Below, piece by piece: positions 52,370 to 60,861 of a DNA stretch of 64,000 nucleotides. The translations under genes were made by a program, and so were the position numbers. The stretch covers positions 62,001-126,000 of the forward strand of contig NZ_JAIVKY010000007.1 of the NCBI RefSeq assembly GCF_020524325.1, read 5' to 3'. Position 1 is the first letter of the stretch, and every line of letters begins with the position of its first letter. Source of the stretch: Sutcliffiella horikoshii. Its GTDB lineage: Bacteria > Bacillota > Bacilli > Bacillales > Bacillaceae_I. The notes beneath the pieces are model-generated. The model did no database searches. It was not told the origin of the DNA and was given only the letters and a program-made list of their open reading frames with translations.

Positions 52370-53278
52370 CATCTTTGTACTGGATTCCTCTAGGAAAATC
52401 TCTTCAAGTGAAGGTTCTTCCACATTTATTCTATAAACATCGACATGTTCTTTCGTAAATGCCCTAACAATAGCCGCAATCTTCTCTTCTGAATCTACCG
52501 TAAACGACGTATATTGCTCTGCTGCAGAAATTTGTGTGGCAAAGCGCTTCAAGGTCTGGCCAACACTATTCGGGTTCTTTAAAGCAGAATGTTTTATTCT
52601 CACCTCGATGGAAGAAGTATAATGTGCACGCAACTCTTCCAATGTACCTTCATTAATGATTGCACCATCCTTCATAATCGCAATCCGCGTACAAATCTTC
52701 TCCACTTCATTCAAGTTATGAGAGGTCATGAAAATCGTTTTTCCTTCTGCTTGTAGATCCCGTATCAGCTGCTGAATGCTCAACCCTGACTCTGCATCAA
52801 TACCGGATGTCGGTTCATCCAAGAAAATTAGTTCCGGATTATGAGCGATTGCCTGCGCAATCCCCAATTTCTTTTTCATCCCAAACGAAAATTTCCCAAC
52901 CTTCTTTTTGGCATGCTCCAACAAACCAACCCGATCCAAGACAGCATTTGCCTCCGTGGTAGATAATTTACAATCATTTATTTTCCCGAAAAACTTAATA
53001 TGGTCAATAGCAGACATGCTATCGTAAAACTGAGAATAATCAGGAAGGACTCCAATTCGGTTCTGAACCTTCTGAAGGTCAGACTCCCCCAACAACTTAA
53101 ACGTACCGGAAGAGGGAAGGATGATCCCGGTAATCATATTGATAAAAGTCGATTTCCCGGCCCCGTTCCGACCGAGAAACCCATATATTTCTCCTTTTGC
53201 AACGGTAAGGTCCACCTTGTTTACAACCGTTTTTCCTCCAAAAGCCTTCGTTAAACCACCAGCCTCGATCACACTCAT
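52355..53278 (-). CDS. ABC-2 type transporter ATPase
   Basis: About 307 residues with Walker A GRNGAGKST, Q-loop region LPDYSQFYD, signature FSFGMKKKL, Walker B LIFLDEPTSG and TSHNLNEVEK, then a C-terminal extension of about 85 residues as in NatA/CcmA-type exporters. ATG 53278 (GGAGGG 7 nt upstream) overlaps the permease stop by 1 nt. It powers the permease. The genes are divergent from a two-component system that may control them. Confidence 0.87.
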   Translation of the reverse strand: MSVIEAGGLTKAFGGKTVVNKVDLTVAKGEIYGFLGRNGAGKSTFINMITGIILPSSGTFKLLGESDLQKVQNRIGVLPDYSQFYDSMSAIDHIKFFGKINDCKLSTTEANAVLDRVGLLEHAKKKVGKFSFGMKKKLGIAQAIAHNPELIFLDEPTSGIDAESGLSIQQLIRDLQAEGKTIFMTSHNLNEVEKICTRIAIMKDGAIINEGTLEELRAHYTSSIEVRIKHSALKNPNSVGQTLKRFATQISAAEQYTSFTVDSEEKIAAIVRAFTKEHVDVYRINVEEPSLEEIFLEESSTKMKGAS

Positions 53279-53970
53279 CAAAAGTCCCTCCTTTTAAACA
53301 ACCAATAAGCAAGTAATAGCAATAAGAACGCATAGAGTCCATTTATCAAAATGTAATAGTCTGCTAGAGAAGAATAGTAATACGGGGTGAGGAATTTAAA
53401 CCACGTAATATACACCTTCCCCGAAAATATCGCCCAAAAGCTTAAAGCTGGAAACACTAAAGCAAAAGTAATCCCGACAAACATTGTAACGCCGGGCTTT
53501 GGTATCACAACGGAAAACACCAGGTTTAATGCCAACGCTACAGAAAGAAAGAGCATAGTATCTACTAAACCGAGCCACAAAAAGTCATTTGACTTAATGG
53601 TGATTAATAGAAAACAGATAATCATACAGAAAAGCCAAAAGAACCATACGCCTAAATATTTTCCCATTAATACATTCAATCTAGAAGTCTTCGTCACTAG
53701 AAACCGCATCGTTCGCTCGCTGACTTCCCGGTTTATGATGTCGTGAGAAAGACCGGTAATAAAGAAAAAACCAAGCACAAAGATTAAAATAATAATCCCC
53801 GTGGCATATCCGTCCGTCCCCAGCTCTGCCGCCTCTTCTGGGAAACTTGCCATCAGATTACTCATCAAATCAGCGGTTAGATACGTAACACCAAAAATAA
53901 TCGCAATCACCACAATTGATTTGAAACTCTTAAAATGACCTTTAAATTCATTTATACAAATTGCCCACAT
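53278..53970 (-). CDS. ABC-2 type transporter permease
   Basis: A 230-residue protein with six helices and the ABC-2 core INREVSERTMRFLVTKTSR between helices 2 and 3. It is first in a two-gene operon with its ATPase. Exporters of this type carry sodium, antibiotics, or lipids. The divergent histidine kinase/response regulator, 93 bp away, suggests stress-induced efflux, but the substrate is unknown. Confidence 0.83.
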   Translation of the reverse strand: MWAICINEFKGHFKSFKSIVVIAIIFGVTYLTADLMSNLMASFPEEAAELGTDGYATGIIILIFVLGFFFITGLSHDIINREVSERTMRFLVTKTSRLNVLMGKYLGVWFFWLFCMIICFLLITIKSNDFLWLGLVDTMLFLSVALALNLVFSVVIPKPGVTMFVGITFALVFPALSFWAIFSGKVYITWFKFLTPYYYSSLADYYILINGLYAFLLLLLAYWLFKRRDF

Positions 53971-54063
53971 TTCATCTCGCTCCCTTCATAGTTTAGTATA
54001 ATAATGGTAGTTTATTAGAAAATTAAGGGAACCTTAACATTACCTTAAAAAAGGAGTTCACAA

Positions 54064-54768
54064 ATGGAACACGCAAGGATATTAATGGTCGATGACGAAC
54101 AATCCATAATAGATATGATGAAATTAGTGTTAATAAAAGAGGGATTTCAACAGGTAGATACATGCAGTACGGGTGAAATGGCCTTAAATAAATTGAAGCA
54201 ACAGTCTTATGACCTGATTTTGCTCGACATCATGCTTCCTGATATGACAGGTTATGAGATTTGCCAGGCAATCAGGAAAACGACAGAGGCACCAATCTTT
54301 TTCCTCTCAGCCAAAACCTCAGACCTTGATAAATTGACCGGCTTTGCACACGGTGGAGATGATTATATAACCAAGCCGTTCAATCCGTTGGAAGTAGTGG
54401 CCAGAATAAAAGTGCAATTAAATCGATATTTAAAAAGCGCTCCAATCAAAGAGGAAGATGTCCTCGAATTTGGCAGATTCAAATTGAACCTCCAATCAGC
54501 AGAACTTACCGTGCTTGGGGAGAGCGTCGTATTAAGCGGACAGCTTTATCACTTGCTAGTGTTCTTCTGTAAAAATCCAAATAGAATCTTTACGAAAGAA
54601 CAGCTTTATTACCACGTATGGGGAGATCATATCCTGGTTGATGAGAACACCGTCATGGTTCATATCCGCAAGCTCAGAGAAAAAATAGAAGAAAACCCAA
54701 GCAAACCCGAATATATTAAAACGATTAGAGGAATCGGGTATAAACTAGTACCTGCTACAGGTAATTAG
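54064..54768 (+). CDS. OmpR/PhoB-family response regulator
   Basis: A 234-residue regulator: receiver domain with acidic pocket VDDE, phospho-acceptor D55 (LLDIMLPD) and K105-type Lys in ITKPFNP; winged-helix DNA-binding domain from about residue 135 ending in IKTIRGIGYKL. AAGGAG precedes the ATG. It is 2 nt from its kinase. It probably activates the divergent ABC transporter. Confidence 0.92.
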   Translation: MEHARILMVDDEQSIIDMMKLVLIKEGFQQVDTCSTGEMALNKLKQQSYDLILLDIMLPDMTGYEICQAIRKTTEAPIFFLSAKTSDLDKLTGFAHGGDDYITKPFNPLEVVARIKVQLNRYLKSAPIKEEDVLEFGRFKLNLQSAELTVLGESVVLSGQLYHLLVFFCKNPNRIFTKEQLYYHVWGDHILVDENTVMVHIRKLREKIEENPSKPEYIKTIRGIGYKLVPATGN

Positions 54769-54770
54769 AG

Positions 54771-56486
54771 ATGAATGTTAGTAAAAAACTTGCTTTTCAT
54801 TTTGTTAAACAACTGTTTGTCCTCTTGATAGTCATTATTATCGCTTTGACCTCTGCATTATTTTTTTTCGCCTCCCACTTAACAGAGTCGGAAATGAAAG
54901 CAAGTTTTACAAGGACGGACCCATATTTCCTCGAGCTTGAAATGGATGTGAAGTCAGAAGAGGATATTCAAATTAGTGAGGCCGTTAAAACAGCAGTCCG
55001 CCAAAATGACGGCTGGCTCCAACTGATCAATAAAGATGGAGTGGTATTGAAAGAGATAAATGCTCCTGAAGACTTAAAGGATGCCTACACCTTTCAAGAG
55101 CTTGCAGATTTTGAAGTACCCGGTTATCGGATTTCACACTGGAGGGTATTCAAGGATGACAGTGACCTTGCCGTATTGTACGGGGAGAAGAACCTGAGCG
55201 AAGGAATACTTACTGAGCTGCAAAAACTAGGCGAGTTATCAGCTATTACAGAGGAAAGTAGAAAGTTCCTTGAGGACCAAGAGGCATGGATACAAGTATA
55301 TGATTCCAACGGGGAGAAAATCGAGCATTGGAATGCCCCGGAAGATCTTACACTTACAGCCAGGGACTTCCTTTCCATTAAGGAAAGCCCGTGGAACTAC
55401 GCATATGATATATCCACCTTAACAGAAGGGGACAAGGTCTATGTTGTTGGAATGGAAAATGCCTATTATGCGCCGGATCACGTACTGGACGGTTTGGTAG
55501 GAGCCTCTTTGGTTAAAAGTTTCCTACTTGTCCTTGTAGTGCTTCTTGTGATCATCATCGCGCTCTCCATCTGGTACGGCAGGACGTTTGGGGTGCCTTT
55601 GCTTTACATGATGAACTGGATTAAAAGAATGTCTAAGGGTGACTTATCTGTACCAAGGAACAAAAAGGGTAAAATCCCATTCCGGAAAAAGAACGGCAAG
55701 CTTCACAAACGCTTCCGGATTTTTCGCGACATCCTTTTTTCCATACGAAAGCTTGCCAACACGCTGGAAAAGAACAAGCAATACCAAAAACGAGTTGATC
55801 AGACAAGGGAAGAGTGGATTACCGGCTTAAGCCATGACCTTAAAACGCCCTTAAGCTCCATCTATGGCTACGCAAAAATACTGGAAACAGGGTCATATAA
55901 ATGGACAGACGAAGAGATTCAGTCGATGGGAAGCACCATGACAGAAAAAGCTTCCTATATGAGTGATTTGATTGAGGATTTGAATCTTACTTACCGTTTG
56001 AAAAATAATGCACTACCTATTGAAAAAAGCATACAAAACATTGTTCCACTTATGAAGGACGTCATCAAGTCGCTGAACAATACAGACTCGACCATCCTCA
56101 TGGAAAACGTGGAACCGGAAATGCAGGTGGCGGTTGATGCTAAATGGTTCACCCGCATTCTCACCAATCTGCTTGCCAATGCACAAAAGCACAACCCTAA
56201 AGGAACAGACATTACGCTGAGTGTCTCTACAAATCCTGACCATACTTTCATCACAATAAAGGATAACGGAGTGGGGATGGATGAAGAAACCCAAAGTAAA
56301 CTGTTTGACCGTTACTACAGAGGCGGCAGCACAACCGATAAATTAAACGGAACAGGCTTGGGTATGGCCATCGCTCATCAGCTGGTCTTGGCACACGGAG
56401 GAAATGTCTTTGTAGAAAGTGAAAAAGGAAAAGGGACGACCATCACCATAACATTGCCTAACGGATTGAGAGAACGTACTTCTTAA
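54771..56486 (+). CDS. Membrane sensor histidine kinase
   Basis: 571 residues: TM1 at about 13-35, an extracytoplasmic sensor of about 210 residues, TM2 at about 245-268, a HAMP-like linker with an unusually basic stretch (PRNKKGKIPFRKKNGKLHKRF), HisKA with H355 (LSHDLKTPL), and HATPase with N-box NLLANAQKHN and G-boxes DNGVGM/GTGLGMA. The large sensor contains a repeated pattern (WLQLINKDG and WIQVYDSNGE with NAPEDL), which suggests two tandem related modules. The stimulus is unknown. Confidence 0.92.
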   Translation: MNVSKKLAFHFVKQLFVLLIVIIIALTSALFFFASHLTESEMKASFTRTDPYFLELEMDVKSEEDIQISEAVKTAVRQNDGWLQLINKDGVVLKEINAPEDLKDAYTFQELADFEVPGYRISHWRVFKDDSDLAVLYGEKNLSEGILTELQKLGELSAITEESRKFLEDQEAWIQVYDSNGEKIEHWNAPEDLTLTARDFLSIKESPWNYAYDISTLTEGDKVYVVGMENAYYAPDHVLDGLVGASLVKSFLLVLVVLLVIIIALSIWYGRTFGVPLLYMMNWIKRMSKGDLSVPRNKKGKIPFRKKNGKLHKRFRIFRDILFSIRKLANTLEKNKQYQKRVDQTREEWITGLSHDLKTPLSSIYGYAKILETGSYKWTDEEIQSMGSTMTEKASYMSDLIEDLNLTYRLKNNALPIEKSIQNIVPLMKDVIKSLNNTDSTILMENVEPEMQVAVDAKWFTRILTNLLANAQKHNPKGTDITLSVSTNPDHTFITIKDNGVGMDEETQSKLFDRYYRGGSTTDKLNGTGLGMAIAHQLVLAHGGNVFVESEKGKGTTITITLPNGLRERTS

Positions 56487-56492
56487 AAATAA

Positions 56493-56530
56493 GGGGTCTG
56501 CCTGTATAAGCTGGCAGACCCTCTGTTATT
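56493..56530 (+). terminator. Terminator with GGGTCTGCC palindrome
   Basis: GGGTCTGCC (56494-56502) and GGCAGACCC (56513-56521) with a 10-nt loop, followed by TCTGTTATTATT. Related to the 11848 and 22371 palindromes. Confidence 0.8.
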
Positions 56531-56532
56531 AT

Positions 56533-57930
56533 TCAGCTGCCATCCCTCAACATATATTGATACGACTTGGATTCCTCCACCATGCCCATTTCCAGATAGA
56601 GCTTCGACAACCATTTTATCGACCGTGTATTGGAAGGATCTAGCTCCAGCTCCCAGTTAAAGCACTCCACCGCTTCTGACAGCTGTTTAAACTCATAATA
56701 TAGTTCGCCGAGTGCATACATCTGGTCCGGGTCGTCCTTGAGGGCAGCCATCTTCTTTACCTTCATCAGGATTGGGATGCCTGGATATCTTGAGTTATAA
56801 GGAGAGATCCACTGCTCCGTATAATCCAGCCCCTTTAACTGAAGCAAATTTGGGACAAAGGATTGAAAGAGTGTCTGAACTTGTTTGGGTGAAATGTCTT
56901 CATCAAAATGGAAGGTGAGGTCGCTGAGCCAACCGGAATTCTCCACCCAGTTTATATGCAGCAATGCCTCATGCACGTATGGTAGGTCTTTTTCAGTGAT
57001 AAGGGCTTTGTTTTTTGTAAGAAGAATCAAAAGATCTTCATATCGGTTGGATCTTTTCAATAAACCGAGCAAATCTTGGTACAGCCCTTCATGATGAGTG
57101 GCGCGCTTCCTTAAGATATAGCTGAGAAGATTCACTTTATCATCGTTTGTGAAATCAACAGGTAAGTTGGCTATCATTTGTTCATAGTAGGTGTGGGCCT
57201 TGTTTGAGTTGGTGACAAGTAAGTGTGTATATAGGCAGAGTTCTTCCATTTTCCTGCCTTCTTTTTGCAGCAGCTGCAGCAGGAGGGCGATCGAACCGTC
57301 TTTTTCTAGATGCTGGTAGCAGTATTTCTCTACATATAGCGAATCCTTGGAAACCAAGGAGGATGGATGGGACGTATAGAGTGATTGATAGGACTGATAT
57401 TGAAGACTTTTGGACATTTCCTGTGCCCATTTGTTTGCTGGGTAAATGTCGGTTATTAGTCGCAGAAGTTGGTAGGTGTTCAGGAGTTGACCTTCCCTGC
57501 GGTATTGCAGCGCAAACTCTTTCATCACTTTGGTGATTTTTTCTTTTTTCATATAGTTATCGAAGATGGTAAGAATGTTGGAAGCTTCAAGCGGCGAGTA
57601 TCTTTTCTGTATTTTTTCCCACAGCGGAGTCAGACCGGGAAATGTATGGATTCGGTTATGGTTGAGTAGATGGGCTAATAGCGGATGTTCTGGTGAGAAG
57701 CGGATACCTTTTTGAAGAATGGTGCTTAGCTGAGATTTACGTTTGATTTTTGATGTGGATTTTCCGGTGAGGTAAGATGCTTTATAGAAAAATAAATAAT
57801 AACATTCTGTGTGCTCTTGGTTATAAGCTTCTATGACTTGAAATGCCTGATACATGTAAAGGTCAGTAGGTGTGAGGTGTAAGTGCTTTTTTTCATGCTG
57901 CATTTTTATGCTGTTCGATTTGTTTGTCAT
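56533..57930 (-). CDS. TPR-like helical protein of unknown function
   Basis: About 465 residues, nearly all helical, with no signal peptide or membrane helix. The clearest tetratricopeptide units are near the C terminus (MYALGELYYEFKQLSEAVECFNWELELDP; WLSKLYLEMGMVEESKSY). The open frame extends to 58038, but ATG 57930 has AGGAGGG 7 nt upstream. Many basic and aromatic residues occur in the first 100 positions. I do not recognise a named family. Its 3' end faces the histidine kinase gene. Confidence 0.7.
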   Translation of the reverse strand: MTNKSNSIKMQHEKKHLHLTPTDLYMYQAFQVIEAYNQEHTECYYLFFYKASYLTGKSTSKIKRKSQLSTILQKGIRFSPEHPLLAHLLNHNRIHTFPGLTPLWEKIQKRYSPLEASNILTIFDNYMKKEKITKVMKEFALQYRREGQLLNTYQLLRLITDIYPANKWAQEMSKSLQYQSYQSLYTSHPSSLVSKDSLYVEKYCYQHLEKDGSIALLLQLLQKEGRKMEELCLYTHLLVTNSNKAHTYYEQMIANLPVDFTNDDKVNLLSYILRKRATHHEGLYQDLLGLLKRSNRYEDLLILLTKNKALITEKDLPYVHEALLHINWVENSGWLSDLTFHFDEDISPKQVQTLFQSFVPNLLQLKGLDYTEQWISPYNSRYPGIPILMKVKKMAALKDDPDQMYALGELYYEFKQLSEAVECFNWELELDPSNTRSIKWLSKLYLEMGMVEESKSYQYMLRDGS

Positions 57931-58004
57931 ATGATTCCCTCCTAATTGGTCGTACGCCTTTATGAGAGATTGCTTATATAGAGTGTAACACGAAAAGGAA
58001 AAAA

Positions 58005-58045
58005 AGAAAAAACGAAGAAGCGGACGACCAATGGCCATCCGCTTC
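58005..58045 (-). terminator. Terminator of general stress gene
   Basis: GAAGCGGA (58017-58024) and TCCGCTTC (58038-58045) with inner GG/CC pairing; the minus strand continues into TTCTTCGTTTTTTC. Confidence 0.82.
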
Positions 58046-58057
58046 TCTATATTTTAA

Positions 58058-58067
58058 GGGGGGGGGG
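58058..58067. repeat. Run of ten G
   Basis: An uninterrupted G10 tract in otherwise AT-rich intergenic DNA, in the 3' untranslated region of the general stress gene. Confidence 0.9.
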
Positions 58068-58087
58068 AGTCAAACTTTGTTCAGTTC

Positions 58088-58432
58088 TTATAACATGCTG
58101 CTTGCTGTTTTATCTTTTACAACTAGAATTACTTTACCTTGATCAAGTTTTTCCTCTAATTGTTCCGCTTCTGGAGCTGTAAAACCTAACTCCTCGAATT
58201 GAGCGCGAAGCTCATCGCCTTTTTTGCGGAAAATATTTTTTACATAAGTATCCATACCAACTTCACCGGCGCCAACAGTATTAGCATCAGCGTTATCAGC
58301 TACACGTTTCGTACGGTCATCATCATGAGTAATGACATAAATATCATCCTCGTGAACACCTCTTGTTTTTAGCTCTTGTACTGCTCCTACTACTTGTTCA
58401 TCATTTTGAAACTCTTTATAAGTGGGTTTCAT
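58088..58432 (-). CDS. General stress protein 17M-like (YflT family)
   Basis: A 114-residue soluble, acidic protein of the YflT/GSP17M family (an N-terminal VVGAVQELKTRGVHEDDIYVITHDDDR-type core and a late Asp/Glu-rich stretch). B. subtilis YflT is a SigB general-stress protein of unknown biochemical function. A SigB promoter with a perfect -10 lies upstream at 58464-58488 and GGAGGCG precedes the ATG, so induction by stress is well supported. Confidence 0.87.
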   Translation of the reverse strand: MKPTYKEFQNDEQVVGAVQELKTRGVHEDDIYVITHDDDRTKRVADNADANTVGAGEVGMDTYVKNIFRKKGDELRAQFEELGFTAPEAEQLEEKLDQGKVILVVKDKTASSML

Positions 58433-58463
58433 TTTTTATCGCCTCCTTGGTTATGTAATAAAA

Positions 58464-58488
58464 ATACCCGGCTGACTGAAAATGAAAC
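58464..58488 (-). promoter_or_regulatory. SigB promoter of YflT-like gene
   Basis: On the minus strand GTTTCA (58488-58483), 13 bp and GGGTAT (58469-58464), five of six and six of six matches to GTTTAA/GGGTAT. Confidence 0.85.
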
Positions 58489-58589
58489 ATGCTCTTTAAA
58501 ATTTTTATTTTGTCTACATAACTTGTTTGATAATACGCAGAAAAATTCAAATACTAGTAAGCATCTGATGAAAGAATGGGGAGTTTTCT

Positions 58590-59486
58590 GTGGTTTATGA
58601 CTGCATTATTATAGGGGGAGGCATTGCAGGTCTTCAGGCAGCCATCCAGCTTGGACGGTACCAACATAAAGTGCTTGTGTTGGATGAAGGAAAAGGGCGT
58701 TCGAGTATATGTCATTGCTATCACAACCTTCTAGGGTGGCCGGATGGGGTTAGCGGGATGAAACTTCGGAGCCTTGGGAAGGATCATGCGCTGAGATTGG
58801 GTGTGGAGTTTGAGGAAGAGCGTGTGGAAACGGTACGTGGGTTGGAGGGGCAATTTTGTGTAATTACTGCTAACTCTCATGAATTTTTTAGTAAGAAGCT
58901 TTTGCTGGCTACAGGTATCAAGGATAATATTCCGCCTTTTGAAGGTCTGTTGCCGTGTCTTGGAAAAAGTATATTTGTTTGTCCGGATTGTGATGGGTAT
59001 GAAATTTTAGATAAGTCAGCCCTAGTGATCGGCTCAGGTAATGCAGGTGCTTCTATGGCGCTGACCCTGACCTATTGGACAGATGCGCTCACCCTTATCA
59101 ATCATGGAAAAGGGAAAATTGATGCTGATTTAAAGGGAAAATTAGTTGCTAAGGGGATCAATCTTGTTTCTGATGAGCTTTCGAAAATTCTTGTGGATGG
59201 TTCGGAGCTTAAAGGGGTAACGCTTGCGAATGGCGAACGGATTAATTGTGGTTATGCATTTTTAGCACTCGGTGGCAATAAACCAAATGCGGAACTTGCT
59301 CTCCAATTGGGAGTGGAAGTGGAAGATAATAAACATATCCTTGTAGATCCCCGAACAAAAATGACCTCTGTAGAAAATGTTTGGGCTGCGGGTGACATTA
59401 CGGTCCATTCGGAACAAGCAGCCATTGCCATGGGGGACGGCATACAAGCGGCCATCTGGATTCATAAAAGCTTGCTGGAAAGTTGA
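58590..59486 (+). CDS. Thioredoxin-reductase-like FAD/NAD(P) oxidoreductase
   Basis: A 298-residue flavoprotein: FAD loop CIIIGGGIAGLQAA at the N terminus, redox-active-type CPDC near residue 132 (CPDCDGYE, compare CATCDG in TrxB), NAD(P) loop VIGSGNAGASMAL near residue 149 and WAAGDI near the C terminus. It likely reduces a disulfide partner or another thiol substrate. The GTG start has GGGGAG 6 nt upstream. No thioredoxin-like partner is encoded nearby. Confidence 0.85.
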   Translation: MVYDCIIIGGGIAGLQAAIQLGRYQHKVLVLDEGKGRSSICHCYHNLLGWPDGVSGMKLRSLGKDHALRLGVEFEEERVETVRGLEGQFCVITANSHEFFSKKLLLATGIKDNIPPFEGLLPCLGKSIFVCPDCDGYEILDKSALVIGSGNAGASMALTLTYWTDALTLINHGKGKIDADLKGKLVAKGINLVSDELSKILVDGSELKGVTLANGERINCGYAFLALGGNKPNAELALQLGVEVEDNKHILVDPRTKMTSVENVWAAGDITVHSEQAAIAMGDGIQAAIWIHKSLLES

Positions 59487-59616
59487 CTTGGAGCTTGACA
59501 GTTATTTGTCCAAGTGCGTAACATAAATGTAAGGGTTTACATAAACGTGTGAATGGAAGATAGAAGATATTAGTTGCTAGCGGCATTCCATTTATCCGGT
59601 ATTTGGAGGAGAAGAA

Positions 59617-60309
59617 ATGGAAGAGAGAAAAGTGACAGATTATGAAAAGTATATTCGTACGGAAGAACTGTTGGGCTTACAAAAGGGGGATGGGGAACTC
59701 TCTTGTGATGACGAACTGACATTCCAGATGATTCATCAAATCGCTGAGCTGCATTTCAAGCTCATCATTCAGTACATTCACTTAGCGGATGCCAATATGA
59801 AGCATGGGGAAGTGTTGGGGGCTACACAACAACTTCAAAGAGTGAACATGCACCTGAAGCATTTGCCGCCAGTGTTTGACATGGTAAAAGTGATTACTCC
59901 AAGAGACTACCATACTATCAGACTAGCACTTGGACGTGGAAGCGGCCAGGACTCACCGGGATTCAATGAAATTTTAAGACTTGGACCGACACTGTGGGGG
60001 CCGTTTGAACAGCTGCTGAATGACAAACAACTGACACCGTTCATGCTGCACAAGGCTGCCGGTGACAACTATGAGCTTTACTTGCTGATGCAAGAATTGA
60101 TTGCGTTTGATGAAAACTTCCAGACGTTCCGTAAGCATCATATTCAATTGGTGCGAAGAATGATTGGCTTGAATACGAAGAGTTTAAAAGGAATACCTGC
60201 TCAGGCTTTGGAAAGAGGAGCAAAGTTTGAGTTTTATCCGAAGCTTTGGGAAGCAGTTTGTGAATTGACGGACTGGACGGGTTCGAGTTACGATCCGAAG
60301 CCGTTGTAA
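59617..60309 (+). CDS. Tryptophan 2,3-dioxygenase family protein (short, divergent)
   Basis: 230 residues with clear tryptophan-dioxygenase landmarks: YEKYIRTEELLGLQ, FQMIHQ with H40 (substrate-side His), a GRGSGQDSPGF segment in place of the usual GxxSGFQS, and FRKHH with H175 as likely proximal haem ligand. True KynA is about 280 residues and has GTGGSSG after that His; here the loop reads NTKSLKG. No other kynurenine-pathway gene is nearby. The substrate may therefore not be tryptophan. Confidence 0.8.
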   Translation: MEERKVTDYEKYIRTEELLGLQKGDGELSCDDELTFQMIHQIAELHFKLIIQYIHLADANMKHGEVLGATQQLQRVNMHLKHLPPVFDMVKVITPRDYHTIRLALGRGSGQDSPGFNEILRLGPTLWGPFEQLLNDKQLTPFMLHKAAGDNYELYLLMQELIAFDENFQTFRKHHIQLVRRMIGLNTKSLKGIPAQALERGAKFEFYPKLWEAVCELTDWTGSSYDPKPL

Positions 60310-60402
60310 TAAGGGATTTTGGGGCTGTTCTGGAGGGCATGTGTTGTTGCTGCCTTTTGGGGCGGTCTTTTTTTGGTTGGTGTGGGGAGTGAGGGTCTGG
60401 GG

Positions 60403-60790
60403 TAGACGGAGGCGCGTTGTAAATGCCCGGAGAGAGTGTGGAAACAGAGGAAAGGTCGTATAGGAGCGCTCTAAATGCCCGAAGCGTGCGTGGAAATAGT
60501 GTAAAGGTCGTATAGGAGCGTTCTAAATGCCTGAAGCGAGTATTGAAACAGAGGAAAGGGCAAATAGAGGGCATCTCAAGTCCCGAAGCGCCCAGGCAAA
60601 CGGCAAAACGGTAACAGAGAAGCCATCTCAAGTCCCGAAGCGCCCAGGCAAACGGCAAAACGGTAACAGAGAAGCCGCCTCAACGCCCGAAGCGCCCAGG
60701 CAAACGGCAAAACGGTAACAGAGAAGCCGCCTCAACGCCCGAAGCGCCGCCGCAAACAGCAAAACGGTAACAGAGGAGAAGCCGCCACCA
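60403..60790 (+). repeat. 52-bp tandem repeat array C (7-8 units)
   Basis: The TGCCCGAA-type core recurs at 60425, 60477, 60529, 60581, 60633, 60685 and 60737, exactly 52 bp apart. The first three units resemble array A (GTCGTATAGGAGCG); the last four resemble array B (AAACGGTAACAGAGAAGCC). It fills the gap between convergent genes and encodes nothing convincing. Confidence 0.95.
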
Positions 60791-60810
60791 CCCCCTAACT
60801 CCCTCAAAAC

Positions 60811-60847
60811 AACAAAAAGCAGCACGGGGCTCATCCCCCATGCTGCT
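60811..60847 (-). terminator. Terminator of ABC-F gene
   Basis: GCAGCACGGGG and CCCCCATGCTGC arms around CTCAT; the minus strand continues into TTTTTGTTGTTTTG. Confidence 0.85.
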
Positions 60848-60861
60848 CGAAGTAACATCTC

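Noticed and set aside
57225-57536. 103-residue ORF on plus
   Set aside because: It is antisense to the well-supported TPR-like gene and has no ribosome site or family similarity.
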